From Dactylis glomerata (lineage: Eukaryota > Streptophyta > Magnoliopsida > Poales > Poaceae), in contig QXEO01002115.1 of NCBI GenBank assembly GCA_007115705.1, positions 2,263,340-2,327,339 of the forward strand: a DNA stretch of 64,000 nt, read 5' to 3'. The position numbers and the translations under genes are program-made. This document shows positions 23,430 to 35,812 of the stretch, one piece after another. The notes below the pieces were generated by a model, which saw nothing but the letters and a program-made list of their open reading frames with translations, did no database searches and was not told the DNA's origin. Position 1 is the first letter of the stretch. Every line of letters begins with the position of its first letter.

Positions 23430-26226
23430 TTATTTCTGTTTTCTTCTGGGTCGTAGCCATGGAGAATCTTCATCATTCAGTAGGATGCTTGGGTCAGTCT
23501 TCACTTTGAAGGGCGGAATTTCATGAAACTTATTATAATCTATTGACATGTCTGTCTTGTCATCTACTCCCACGATGTTTCTTTTCCCTGAAAGAACTAT
23601 GTGGCGCTTTGGCTCATCGGACGATGTCTTCTTTTGCTGATTTCTTTTTCTCGTTTTTGTAGACATGTCCTTCACATAGAAAACCTGAGCGACATCGTTG
23701 GCTAGGACGAATGGTTCGTCCATGTACGCAAGATTGTTGAGATCCACTGTTGTCATGCCGTACTTTTGGTCTACAAATACCCCGCCACCTGTCAGCTTCA
23801 CCCATTTGCACCGAAACAAAGGGATCTTAAAAGTAGGTCCATAGTCAAGTTCCCATATCTCCTCTATGTACCCGTAATATGTTTCCAAACAGTGCCCATT
23901 CTCGTCTGTTGCATCAAAGCGGACACCACTGTTTTGGTTGGTGCTCTTTTTATCTTGGGCAACCATGTAAAATGTATTCCCATTTATCTCGTACCCTTGG
24001 AAAGTACATATAGTCGAAGATGGTGGCCTGGCCAAACAGTACAGCTGATCTCCAACGGTGTCGTCATTCATGAGATGTATCTGCAACCAACTACCGAAAG
24101 TCTTCTCGTGTTCCCCTTTAATCCAAGAGTCAGCCTTCCCCGGGTTTTCGGAGCGTAGAATATTCTTGTGTCTCACGATATACGGAGCCACCACGGTGGA
24201 ATTGTGTAGAACTGTGTAGTGTGCTTGAGAGAAAGAATGCCCGTCCATACATACTTTTGCTTTCCTTCCTAGTGTGCCTTTTCCTGTCAGCCTACCCTCA
24301 TACCGAGATTCAGGAACACCAATCGGCTTAAGGTCAGGAAGAAAGTCCACACAAAACTCAATGACCTCCTCTGTTCCATAGCCCTTGGAGATGCTTCCTT
24401 CTGGCCTAGCACGGTTACGAACATATTTCTTTAAGACTCCCATGAACCTCTCGAAGGGGAACATATTGTGTAGAAACACAGGACCGAGAATTCTAATCTC
24501 TTCGACTAGGTGAACTAGGAGGTGTGTCATTATATTGAAGAAGGATGGCGGGAACAACAACTCAAAGCTGACCAGACATTGGACCACATCAATCTGTAAC
24601 CCTGATAGACTTTCTCGATCGATTACCTTCTGAGAAATTGCATTGAGGAATGCACATACCTTCACAATTGCCAGGCGAACATTTTCCGATAGAATTCCCC
24701 TCAATGCAACCGGAAGCAATTGCGTCATAAGCACGTGACAGTCATGAGACTTTAGGTTTTGGAATTTTTTTGTCTTTCATATTTACGATTCCCTTTATAT
24801 TCGACGAGAAGCCAGTCGGGACCTTGATACTGAAAAGGACTTCAAAGAAGATTTCCTTCTCTTCCTTAGTAAGAGCGTAGCTGGCACGCCCTTGAAACTG
24901 CCCTGGATGCATGCCATCTCTTCCTTTATGACGTTCCTGGTCCTCCCGTGCTTCCGGTGTATCTTTTGACTTCCCATACAAGCCCAGGAAGCCTAGAATA
25001 TTCACGCAGAGATTCTTCGTCAGGTGCATCACGTCGATTGCGGAGCGGACCTCATGGACTTCCCAATAGGGTAGCTCCCAAAATATAGATTTCTTCTTCC
25101 ACATGGGTACGCGCTTATCAGGGCCGTTAGGAACAGGTTGGCTGCCAGGACCCTTTCCAAAGATTACTTTTAAATCTTTGACCATATCAAATACTTCAGC
25201 ACCAGTACGGATGACAGGCTTCCCCCGGGGTTCTGCCTTGCCATTGAAATGCTTGCCTTTTTTATTTAAGGGATGCCTCAACTTATCATCTTTCATACGA
25301 TCTTCCCTGTGCCATCGCAACAACTTCGCATGATCTTTATTTCTGAACAGACGTTTCAACCGTGGTATTATAGGAGCATACCACATCACCTTGGCAGGAA
25401 CCCTCTTCCTGGGTGGCTCGCCCTCAATCTCACCAGGGTCATCTTTTCTAATCTTATACCGCAATGCAGTGCATACCGGGCATTTATCCATATTCTCATA
25501 CTTCTCACCGCGGTAGAGGATGCAGTCATTAGGGCATGCATGTATCTTCTGTACGTCTAATCCTAGAGGGCAGACAAGCTTCTTTGCTTCATACGTGCTG
25601 GCGGGCAATTCGTTCTTTCTTGGAAGCATCTTCTTCATCAGTACCAGCAACTTTTCGAATGACGAGTCAGTCACACCGGTCTCTGCCTTCCACTTCAGCA
25701 ATTCCAGTGTGCTACCCAGCTTCTTCTGGCCATCTTCACAAGTTGGGTACAACAATTTGTTGTGGTCCTGTAACATCTGCTCGAACTGCAACCTCTCCTT
25801 TTCTGTGTCGCAGCCTCGCCGTGCTTCAGAAATGACCCGGCCAAGATCATCAGCGGGCTCATCTGGTTCCCGTTCTGCACCCTGATCTTCTTCTTCAGTG
25901 TCTTCCATTGCGGTATCAGCATACTCAGGGAACATAGATCGGTAGTTGTCATCATCGTTCTCTTCTTCTTCATCGTCGTCTTCCATCATAACCCCTCTTT
26001 CTCCATGCTTGGTCCAAACATTATAGCCCGACATAAAACCGGACCGAAGCAGGTGGCTCTGAATGACTCTTGAGGAAGTGTAATCCTTCTCATTCCGACA
26101 TTCAACACATGGACAAAACATATAGCCACCACCATGCTTGTTCGCATCGGCCGCATCTCGAAAAGAATGCACGCCTTCTCTGTAAGCGGCGGTGCGTCGA
26201 TCACCGTACATCCATGGATGGCTCAT
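23430..26226 (-). pseudogene. CACTA TNP2 transposase, core deleted and frameshifted
   Basis: Starts at ATG 26226 (MSHPWMYGDRR), just after a CAG that could be a splice acceptor. Domains in order: transposon-associated N-terminal domain with CPCVEC (residues ~1-80), acidic linker, TNP2 zinc-binding segment (IHACPNDCILYRGE, CPVCTALRYK), the start of the Transposase_21 domain (PIIPRLKRLF), then a jump at about 25270 from DDKLRHP to NKKGKHFNGK. Full-length TNP2 proteins have roughly 200 residues here, including catalytic acidic residues, so the core is missing. The frame continues through DVMHLTKNL, shifts by one base in an A7 run at about 24766-24772, and resumes with DUF4218- and DUF4216-like C-terminal domains to the stop at 23430. 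It cannot make an active transposase. Confidence 0.88.
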
Positions 26227-26783
26227 CTGCGTCATACAACAGTATATCAAACACAATCACGATCCTAAAAATTAGTACCGCATGGTCTAAACGAGGAAAT
26301 ATAGTTGCTAACCTTTTAGAATAAGTGGAAATAAAGAGGAAGAGGCTTAAGCGTGGCTCGGGCACCTCATATCGTAGTTGTGTTCGGTGAACTGAAGCGG
26401 CATCGCTCTAACACACATTTCAACTAACACCTCTAATGCATAGCAATGAAATGGAGAACTAGCACACACCCACACTCCTCCATCCAAGAAAAATACAAGG
26501 AAGAGGGGAGAGGGGCTGCTGCCATATATATAGGCAGAAGCCTTTAGTCCCGGTCTGAGACACAAACCGGGACTAAAGGTGGCGCACATGCAGGCTACAC
26601 ACCGCATAGCCCTTTAGTCCTGGTTTGTGTCTCAAACCGGGACTAGAGGCTCGTAACGGGCCGGGTACTAAAGCCTCCTGGGCGGGTGGCCAAATTTGGG
26701 GCGACGTGGCCGGGCCTTTAGTCCCGGCCCAGATCGCAGCCGGGACTAAAGGGTCCAGGCCAAAGGCCCATTTTCCACTAGTG

Positions 26784-27484
26784 TGAACCTGTACGCCGGG
26801 GGGGGGGGGTCGGAGGGCACGTTGAACTGCACCTGTCCGCCGACGCTGAACCTGTGCACCGGAGAGCTTCCTCGCGTCCGTCAGCTGAGCTGCATCCCTC
26901 CGCCGTAGTTTGCCATGCTCCGAGCGGCCCTTGCGCTGTGGTTCGAGCCACGCCTGTCCGACGAGCTCTACGCGGAGTGTGGTTGAGCTTGTACGCCGTG
27001 CGTCGACGCCGAGGTGCGTGGCCGTCTAGCTTGAGACGAGCCCCGCCTGTACGTCGAGTTCCACGCCGGACCTGTTCGCCGTGCTTTGCATGGAGGCTGA
27101 ACCTGAGCTGAGCTAGCTGCACTTGTACATGGGGTGATCCTAAGGCGCGATGGACGGCGGCGGCAGGCTTTGTCGACGAGGCGTGGACGTGTCGGCAGCG
27201 TCTCCGCGGTAACAGACGAAGGTCGCACCAACGCGCTGGCCGACGGGCCGCACCCCGGCGAGCTCCATGGCAGCGTCCGAGTTGTTCCAGCCATGATCCC
27301 TCATCTACCATTATAGCTGTAAAAAGAAAAAGAAGAGAGAGGCATATTCATCAATGAATCTCACCGGTAGGGAAGGACAGCTTCGCCTCCATCGCCTCGG
27401 TCTTGGCCTGCTTGCTAGTCCGCGGATGCGATCTCCGGGCGCAGCCGGCGTCCTTGTTGTACCTGTTCGCCAGATGCAAACTGC
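26784..27484. other. Non-coding 3' part of Gypsy M, middle piece
   Basis: Continues the degenerate CCTGTACGCCG-rich tract from 16440-17073. A G10 run lies near 26800. No gene is supported; long frames on both strands come from the GC-rich repeat. Confidence 0.55.
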
Positions 27485-27499
27485 CACTACCAGAAAAAG

Positions 27500-27865
27500 A
27501 GGGGCTGCCGTGCACATAGACTGTACCGTGCGCCGTGGCACGGTAAAGATGTCGTTGCCGTGTGACCGGAGTGCGACGCACGGCAAAGAATACAAACACG
27601 GCAAACACGAAAAAGAACGCACGGCAAAGAACAACACACGGCAAAGAGTGCAACAAGCCCACGGCAAAGAAAAGAAGCACGACAAAGAGTGAAACAAGCC
27701 CACGGCAAAGAAAAGAAGCACGCCAAAGCTGCCCAACGTTGCCGTGCACATAGACTGTGCCGTGTGTCCTAGGAAAGCGCACGGCAAAGCATCCTTTGCC
27801 GTGGGTTGTGATGTTGTGCACGGCAAAGGAGCCTTTGCCGTGCGCTTGCTCCTTTGCCGTGCGCA
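27500..27865. repeat. Left subterminal CACGGCAAAG repeats of CACTA C
   Basis: About a dozen copies of CACGGCAAAG or its complement in both orientations, with ACACGAAAAAGAACGCACGG-like spacing. It is expected to be the binding zone for the element's own DNA-binding protein. Confidence 0.85.
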
Positions 27866-28084
27866 ATATCTGTTTTTTTATTATTTTTTATTTCCATTTT
27901 ATTCTTTTTAATACTTATGTTTATTTTGCAATTAGTTTTATATTTTGTTGACTATTTATTAGTGTTACTTAAGACAATGTGTATATACCCATGCTTTTTG
28001 CAATACAAACATACTCTACATCGTCATCCCCCCCACATATATTAGGGTTTCGGAGCAAACGCGCTTCGAAGAATTACTGTGCTA

Positions 28085-31000
28085 AGTGTTATCGCTTGTG
28101 TGCCAACGGGGTGGTCACACCTCTCAGATAGCTCTACCACACCTATCTCCGTATATTATGGCCACATGATAGCTATGGAGAGGGTTGCTTCCTCTGAAGC
28201 GCGATGTACGGCGAAACCCTAGCCCGCTGCACCCGCGCGGTCTACCCCCCTAGATTATTCCAGACGACATCACGTCGGTAGGCTAGTGTGTTCCTTTGGC
28301 TTTGGTTAGGTTATATATATGTGTAAAGCAAAGGTTTTCACATGCATAGCCCCTGAAGCCCGGTTACGGAGAAACCCTAGCCCGTCGCGGTCTACCCCCC
28401 CTCGATTTTTCAAAGTGTTATCGCATGTGTGCCAACGGGGTGGTCACACCTCTGAGATAGCTCTACCACACCTATCTCCATATATTATGGCCACATGATA
28501 GCTATGGAGGGGGTTGCTACCTCTGAAGCGCGATGTACGGCAAAACCCAAGCCCGCTGCACCCTCACGGTCTACCCCCCTAGATTATTCTGGACGACATA
28601 GCGTCGGTGGGCTAGTGTGTTCCTTTGGCTTTGGTTAGGTCATATGTATGTGTAAAGCAAAGGTTTTGACATGCATAGCCCCCGAAGCACGGTTATAGAG
28701 AAACCCTAGCCTGTCGCGGTCTACCCCCTCGATTTTTCAAAGTGTTATCGCATGTGTGCCAACGGGGTGGTCACACCTCTCAGATAGCTCTACCTCACCT
28801 ATCTCCATATATTATGGCCACATGATAGCTTTGGAGGGGGTTGCTACCTCTGAAGTGCGATGTAGGCGAAACCCTAGCCCGCTGCACCCACGCGGTCTAC
28901 CCCCCTAGATTATTTCGGACGACATCGCGTCGGTGGGCTAGTGTGTTCCTTTGGCTTTGCTAAGGTCATATGTATGTGTAAATCAAAGGTTTTGACATGC
29001 ATAGCCCCCGGAGCCCGGTTACGGAGAAACCCTAGCCCGTCGCGGTCTACCCCCCTTGATTTTTCAAAGTGTTATCGCATGTGTGCCAACGGGGTGGTCA
29101 CACCTCTGAGATAGCTCTATCACACCTATCTCCATATATTATGGCCACATGATAGCTATGGAGGGGGTTGCTACCTCTGTAGCGTGATGTACGGCGAAAC
29201 CCTAGCCCGCTGCACCCTCACGGTCTACCCTCCCCCTAGATTATTCCGGACGACATCGCGTCGGTGGGCTAGTGTGTTCCTTTGGCATTGGTTAGGTCAT
29301 ATGTATGTGTAAAGCAAAGGTTTTGACATGCATAGCCCCTGACGCCCGGTTACGAAGAAATCCTAGCCCGTCGCGGTCTACCCCCTAGATTTTTCAAAGT
29401 GTTATCGCATGTGTGCCAACGGGGTGGTAACACCTCTCAGATAGCTCTACCACACCTATCTCCATATATTATGCCCACATGATAGCTTTGGAGGGGGTTG
29501 CTACCTCTGAAGCGCGATGTACGGCGAAACCCTAGCCCGCTGCACCCGCGGGGTCTACCCCCTAGATTTTTCGGATGACATCGCGTCGGTGGGCTAGTGT
29601 GTTCCTTTGGCTTTGGTTAGGTCATTGGTATATGTAAAGCAAAGGTTTTGACATGCATAGCCCCCGAAGCCCGGTTACGGAGAAACCCGAGCCCGTCGCG
29701 CTCTACCACCCTCGATTTTTCAAAGTGTTATCGCATGTGAGCCAACGGGGTGGTAACACCTCTGAGATAGCTCTACCACACCTATCTCCATATATTATGG
29801 CCACATGATAGCTTTAGAGGGGGTTGCTACCTCTGAAGTGCGATGTATGGCGAAACCCTAGCCCGCTGCGCCCGCGTGGTCTACCCCCCTAGATTATTCC
29901 CGACGACATCATGTCGGTGGGCTAGTGTGTTCCTTTGGCTTTGGTTAGATCATATGTGTGTGTAAAGCAATGGTTTTGACATGCATAGCCCCCGAAGCCC
30001 GGTTACGGAGAAACCCTAGCCCGTCGCGGTCTACCCCCTCGATTTTTCAAAGTGTTATCACATGTGTGCCAACGGGGTGGTAACACCTCTCAGATAGCTC
30101 TACCACACCTATCTCCATATATTATGCCCACACGATAGCTTTGGAGGGGGTTGCTACCTCTGAAGCGTGATGTACGGTGAAACCCTAGCCCGCTGCACCC
30201 GTGCGGTCTACCCCCTAGATTTTTCCGGACAACATCGCGTTGGTGGGCTAGTGTGTTCCTTTGGCTTTGGTTAGGTCATATGTATGTGTAAAGCAAAGGT
30301 TTTGACATGCATAGCCCCCGAAGCCCGGTTACGGAGAAACCCTAGCCCATCGCAGTCTACCCCCTTGATTTTTCAAAGTGTTATCGCATGTGTGCCAATG
30401 GGGTGGTTACACCTCTCAGATAGCTCTACCACACCTGTCTCCATATATTATGGCCACATGATAGCTTTGGAGGGGGTTGCTACCTCTAAAGCGCGATGTA
30501 TGGCGAAACCCTAGCCCGCTGCACCCACGTGGTCTACCCCCTAGATTACTCCGGACGGCATCGCGTCGGTGGGCTAGTGTATTCCTTTGGCTTTGCTTAG
30601 GTCATATGTATGTGTAAATCAAAGGTTTTGACATGCATAGCCCCCGGAGCCCGGTTACGGAGAAACCCTAGCCCGTCGCGGTCTACCCCCCTCAATTTTT
30701 CAAAGTGTTATCGCATGTGTGCCAACGGGGTGGTCACACCTCTGAGATAGCTCTATCACACCTATCTCCATATATTATGGCCACATGATAGCTATGGAGG
30801 GGGTTGCTACCTCTGTAGCGCGATGTACGGTGAAACCCTAGCCCGCTGCACCCTCACGGTCTACCCCCCTAGATTATTCCGGACAACATCGCGTCGGTGG
30901 GCTAGTATGTTCCTTTGGCTTTGGTTAGGTCATATGTATGTGTAAAGCAAAGGTTTTGACATGCATAGCCCTCGAAGCCCGGTTACGAAGAAACCCTAGC

Positions 31001-34000
31001 CCGTCGCGGTCTACCCCCTCGATTTTTCAAAGTGTTATCGCATGTGTGCCAACGGGATGGTAACACTTCTGAGATAGCTCTACCACACCTATCTCCATAT
31101 ATTATGCCCACATGATAGCCTTGGAGGGGGTTGCTACCTCTGAAGCGCGATGTACGGTGAAACCCTAGCCCGCTGCACCCGCGGGGTCTACCCCCCTAGA
31201 TTTTTCCGGACGACATCGCGTCGGTGGGCTAGTGTGTTCCTTTGGCTTTGGTTAGGTCATTGGTATGTGTAAAGCAACGGTTTTGACATGCATTGCCCCC
31301 GAAGCCCGGTTACGGAGAAACCCGAGCCCATCGCGCTCTACCACCCTCGATTTTTCAAAGTGTTATCGCATGTGTGCCAACGGGGTGGTAACACCTCTCA
31401 GATAGCTCTACCACACCTATCTCCATATATTATGGCCACATGATAGCTTTAGAGGGGGTTGCTACCTCTGAAGTGCGATGTATGGCAAAACCCTAGCCCG
31501 CAGCACCCGCGTGGTCTACCCCCCTAGATTATTCTCGACGACATCACGTCGGTGGGCTAGTGTGTTCCTTTGGCTTTGGTTAGGTCATATGTATGTGTAA
31601 AGCAAAGGTTTTGACATGCATAGCCCCTGAAGCCCGGTTACGGAGAAACCCTAGCCCGTCGCGGTCTACCCCCTCGATTTTTCAAAGTGTTATCGCATGT
31701 GTGCCAATGGGGTGGTCACACCTCTCAGATAGCTCTACCACACCTATCTCCATATATTATGCCCACATGATAGCTTTGGAGGGGGTTGCTACCTCTAAAG
31801 CGCGATGTACGGTGAAACCCTAGCCCACTGCACCTGTGCGGTCTACCCCCCCTAGATTTTTCCAGACAACATCGCGTCGGTGGGCTAGTGTGTTCCTTTG
31901 GCTTTGGTTAGGTCATATGTATGTGTAAAGCAAAGGTTTTGACATGCATAGCCCCCGAAGCCCGATTACGGAGAAACCCTAGCCCGTCGCGGTCTACCCC
32001 CTCAATTTTTCAAAGTGTTATCGCATGTGTGCCGATGGGGTGGTCACACCTCTCAGATAGCTCTACACACCTATCTCCATATATTATGGCCACATGATAG
32101 CTTTGGAGGGGGTTGCTACCTCTGAAGCGCGATGTATGGCGAAACCCTAGCCCACTGCACCCACGCGGTCTACCCCCCTAGATTATTCCGGACGGCATCG
32201 CGTCGGTGGGCTAGTGTGTTCCTTTGGCTTTGTTAAGGTCATATGTATGTGTAAATCAAAGGTTTTGATATGCATAGCCCCCGGAGCCCGGTTACGGAGA
32301 AACCCTAGCCCGTCGCGGTCTACCCCCCTCGATTTTTCAAAGTGTTATCGCATGTGTGCCAACGGGGTGGTCACACCTCTGAGATAGCTCTATCACACCC
32401 ATCTCCATATATTATGGAGACCTGATATCTATGGAGGGGGTTGCTACCTCTGAAGCGCGATGTACGGCGAAACCCTAGCCCGCTACACCCTCACGGTCTA
32501 CCCCCCTAGATTATTCCGGACGACATCGCGTCGGTGGGCTAGTGTGTTCCTTTGACTTTGGTTAGGTCATAAGTTTGTGTAAAGCAAAGGTTTTGACATG
32601 CATAGCCCCCGAAGCCCGGTTACAGAGAAACCCTAGCCCGTCGCGGTCTACCCCCTCGATTTTTCAAAGTGTTATCGCATGTGTGCCAACGGGGTGGTAA
32701 CACCTCTCAGATAGCTCTACCACACCGATCTCCATATATTATACCCACATGATAGCTTTGGATGGGGTTGCTACCTCTCAAGCGCGATGTACGGCAAAAG
32801 CCTAGCCCGCTGCACCCGCGGGGTCTACCCCCTAGATTTTTCCAGACGACATCGCGTCGGTGGGCTAGTGTGTTCCTTTGGTTTTGGTTAGGTCATATGT
32901 ATGTGTAAAGCAAAGGTTTTGACATGCATAGCCCCCGAAGCCCGGTTGCGGAGAAACCCTAGCCCGTCGAGGTCTACCACCCTCAATTTTTCAAAGTGTT
33001 ATCGCATGTGTGCCAACGGGGTGGTAACACCTCTCAAATAGCGCTACCACACCTATCTCCATATATTATGGCCACATGATAGCTTTGGAGGGGGTTGCTA
33101 CCTCTGAAGTGCGATGTACGGCGAAACCCTAGCCCGCTGCACCCGCGCGGTCTACGCCCCTAGATTATTCTTGACGACATGGCGTTGGTGGGCTAGTATG
33201 TTCCTTTGGCTTTGGTTAGGACATATGTATGTGTAAAGCAAAGGTTTTGACATGCATAGCCCTCGAAGCCCGGTTACGGAGAAACCCTAGCCTATCGCGG
33301 TCTACCCCCTCGATTTTTCAAAGTGTTATCGCATGTGTGCCAACGGGGTGGTAACACCTCTCAGATAGCTCTACCACACCTATCTCCATATATTATGCCC
33401 ACATGATAGCTTTAGAGGGGGTTGCTACCTCTGAAGCGTGATGTACGGCGAAACCCTAGCCCGCTGCACTCGTGCGGTCTACCCCCCTAGATTTTTCTGG
33501 ATGACATCGCGTCGATGGGCTAGTGTGTTCCTTTGGCTTTGGTTAGGTCATATGTATGTGTAAAGCAAAGGTTTTGACATGCATAGCCCCCGAAGCCTAG
33601 TTACGGAGAAACCCTAGCCCGTCGTGGTCTACCCCCTCGATTTTTCAAAGTGTTATCACATGTGTGCCAACGGGGTGGTCACACCTCTCAGATAGCTCTA
33701 CCACACCTATCTCCATATATTATGGCCACATGATAGCTTTGGAGGGGGTTGCTACCTCTAAAGCGCGATGTATGGTGAAACCCTAGCCCGCTGCACCCAC
33801 GCAGTCTACCCCCCTAGATTATTCCGGACGACATCGCGTCGGTGGGCTAGTGTGTTCCTTTGGCTTTGCTTAGGTCATATGTATGTGTAAATCAAAGGTT
33901 TTGACATGCATAGCCCCCGGAGCCCGGTTACGAGGAAACCCTAGCCCGTCGCGGGTTACCCCCCTCGATTTTTCAAAGTGTTATCGCATGTGTGCCAACG

Positions 34001-35812
34001 GGGTGGTCACACCTCTGAGATAGCTCTGTCACACCTATCTCCATATATTATGGCCACATGATAGCTATGGAGGGGGTTGCTACCTCTAAAGCGCGATGTA
34101 CGGCGAAACCCTAGCCCACTGCACCCTCACGGTCTACCCCCCCCCCCCTAGATTATTCTGGATGACATCGCGTTAGTGGGCTAGTGTGTTCCTTTGGCTT
34201 TGGTTAGGTCATATGTATGTGTAAAGCAAAGGTTCTGACATGCATAGCCCCCGAAGCCCGGTTACGGAGAAACCCTAGCCCGTCGCGGTCTACCCCCTCG
34301 ATTTTTCAAGGTGTTATCGCATGTGTGCCAACGGGGTGGTAACACCTCTCAGGAACTCTACCGCACCTATCTCCATATATTATGCCCACATGATAGCTTT
34401 GGAGGGGGTTACTACCTCTGAAGCGCGATGTACAACGAAACCCTAGCCTGCTGCACCTGCGGGGTCTACCCCCCTAGATTTTTCCGGACGACATCGCGTC
34501 GGTGGGCTAGTGTGTTCCTTTGGCTTTGGTTAGGTCATATGTATGTGTAAAGCAAAGGTTTTGACATGCATAGCCCCCGAAGCCCGGTTACGGAGAAACC
34601 CTAGCCCGTCGCGGTCTACCACCCTCGATTTTCAAAGTGTTATCGCATGTGTGCCAACGGGGTGGTAACACCTCTCAGATAGCTCTACCACACCTATCTC
34701 CATATATTATGGCCACATGATAGCTTTGGAGGGGGTTGCTACCTCTGAAGTGTGATGTACGGTGAAACCCTAGCCCGCTGCACCCGCGCGGTTTACCCCC
34801 CCTAGATTATTCCCGATGACATCGCATTGGTGGGCTAGTGTGTTCCTTTGGCTTTGTTTAGGTCATATGTATGTGTAAAGCAAAGGTTTTGACATGCATA
34901 GCCCCCGAAGCCCAGTTACGGAGAAACCCTAGCCCGTCGCGGTCTATCCCCTCGATTTTTCAAAGTGTTATCGCATGTGTGCCAACGGGGTGGTAACACC
35001 TCTCAGATAGCTCTACCACACCTATCTCCATATATTATGCCCACATGATAGCTTTGGAGGGGTTGCTACCTCTGAAGCGCGATGTACGGCGAAACCCTAG
35101 CCCGCTGCACCCGTGCGGTCTACCCCCTAGATTTTTCCGGATGACATCGCATCGATGGGCTAGTGTGTTCCTTTGGCTTTGGTTAGGTCATATGAATGTG
35201 TAAAGCAAAGGTTTTGACATGCATAGCCCCCGAAGCCCGGTTACGGAGAAACCCTAGCCCGTCGCGGTCTACCACCCTGGATTTTTCAAAGTGTTATCGC
35301 ATGTGTGCCGACGGGGTGGTAACACCTCTCAGATAGCTCTACCACACCTATCTCCATATATTATGGCCACATGATAGCTTTGGAGGGGGTTGCTACCTCT
35401 GAAGCACGATGTACGGTGAAACCCTAGCCCGCTGCACCCGCACGGTCTACCCTCCCTAGATTATTCCCGACGACATCGCATCGGTGGGCTATTGTTTCCC
35501 TTTGGCTTTGGTTAGGTCATATGTATGTGTAAAGCAAAGGTTTTGACATGCATAGCCCCCGAAGCCCGGTTACAGAGAAACCCTAGCCCGTCGCGGTCTA
35601 CCCCCTCGATTTTTCAAAGTGTTATCGCATGTGTGCCAACGGGGTGATCACACCTCTGAGATAGCTCTGCCACACCTATCTCCATATATTATGGCCACAT
35701 GATAGCTTTGGAGGGGGTTGCTACCTCTGAAGCGTGATGTACGGCGAAACCGTAGCCCGCTGCACCCGTGCGGTCTACCCCCCTAGATTTTTCTGGACGG
35801 CATCGCATCGAT
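28085..35812. repeat. ~327 bp satellite-like tandem array with pentameric higher-order pattern
   Basis: Twenty-four monomers are marked by GTGTTATCGCATGTGTGCCA, with the A of GTTATCGC at 28091, 28420, 28747, 29074, 29404, 29730, 30057, 30383, 30710, 31037, 31365, 31692, 32020, 32347, 32674, 33001, 33328, 33655, 33983, 34316, 34642, 34970, 35296 and 35624. Spacing is 326-333 bp. Diagnostic variants recur every fifth monomer (about 1636 bp); see findings. Each monomer holds two related half-blocks, GCGAAACCCTAGCCCGCTGC and GGAGAAACCCTAGCCCGTCG, about 155 bp apart, so it probably began as a dimer. Short frames in it recur with the period and are not genes. Confidence 0.95.

Larger units (their letters stand above)
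17074..26783 (-). mobile_element. CACTA transposon B with TNP2 and Ulp1-type partner gene
   Basis: The right end read inward starts CACTAGTGGAAAATGGGCC; the left end is TACTAGTGGGGACAGGGCC (first base changed). A 3 bp target duplication TGA lies at 17071-17073 and 26784-26786. Subterminal regions (17090-17285 and 26535-26770) are packed with CTTTAGTCCCGG and its complement. Two genes lie on the minus strand, TNP2 (23430-26226) and a TNP1-like/Ulp1 gene (17506-21312). Both are disabled. A third block of terminal-type repeats lies between the genes (22426-22580). Confidence 0.92.

Noticed and set aside
26778..27311. 177-codon minus-strand frame next to CACTA B
   Set aside because: It crosses the degenerate CTGTACGCCG tract of Gypsy M and has no domain.
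30284..31823. Two similar 76-codon frames (30284-30514 and 31593-31823)
   Set aside because: They lie 1309 bp apart, exactly four 327 bp periods, and are by-products of the tandem array.
28085..35812. CRISPR-like or centromere interpretation of the regular array
   Set aside because: Units are 327 bp without spacers, the DNA is plant, and the array lies wholly inside CACTA ends. It is satellite-like but there is no sign that it is a centromere.
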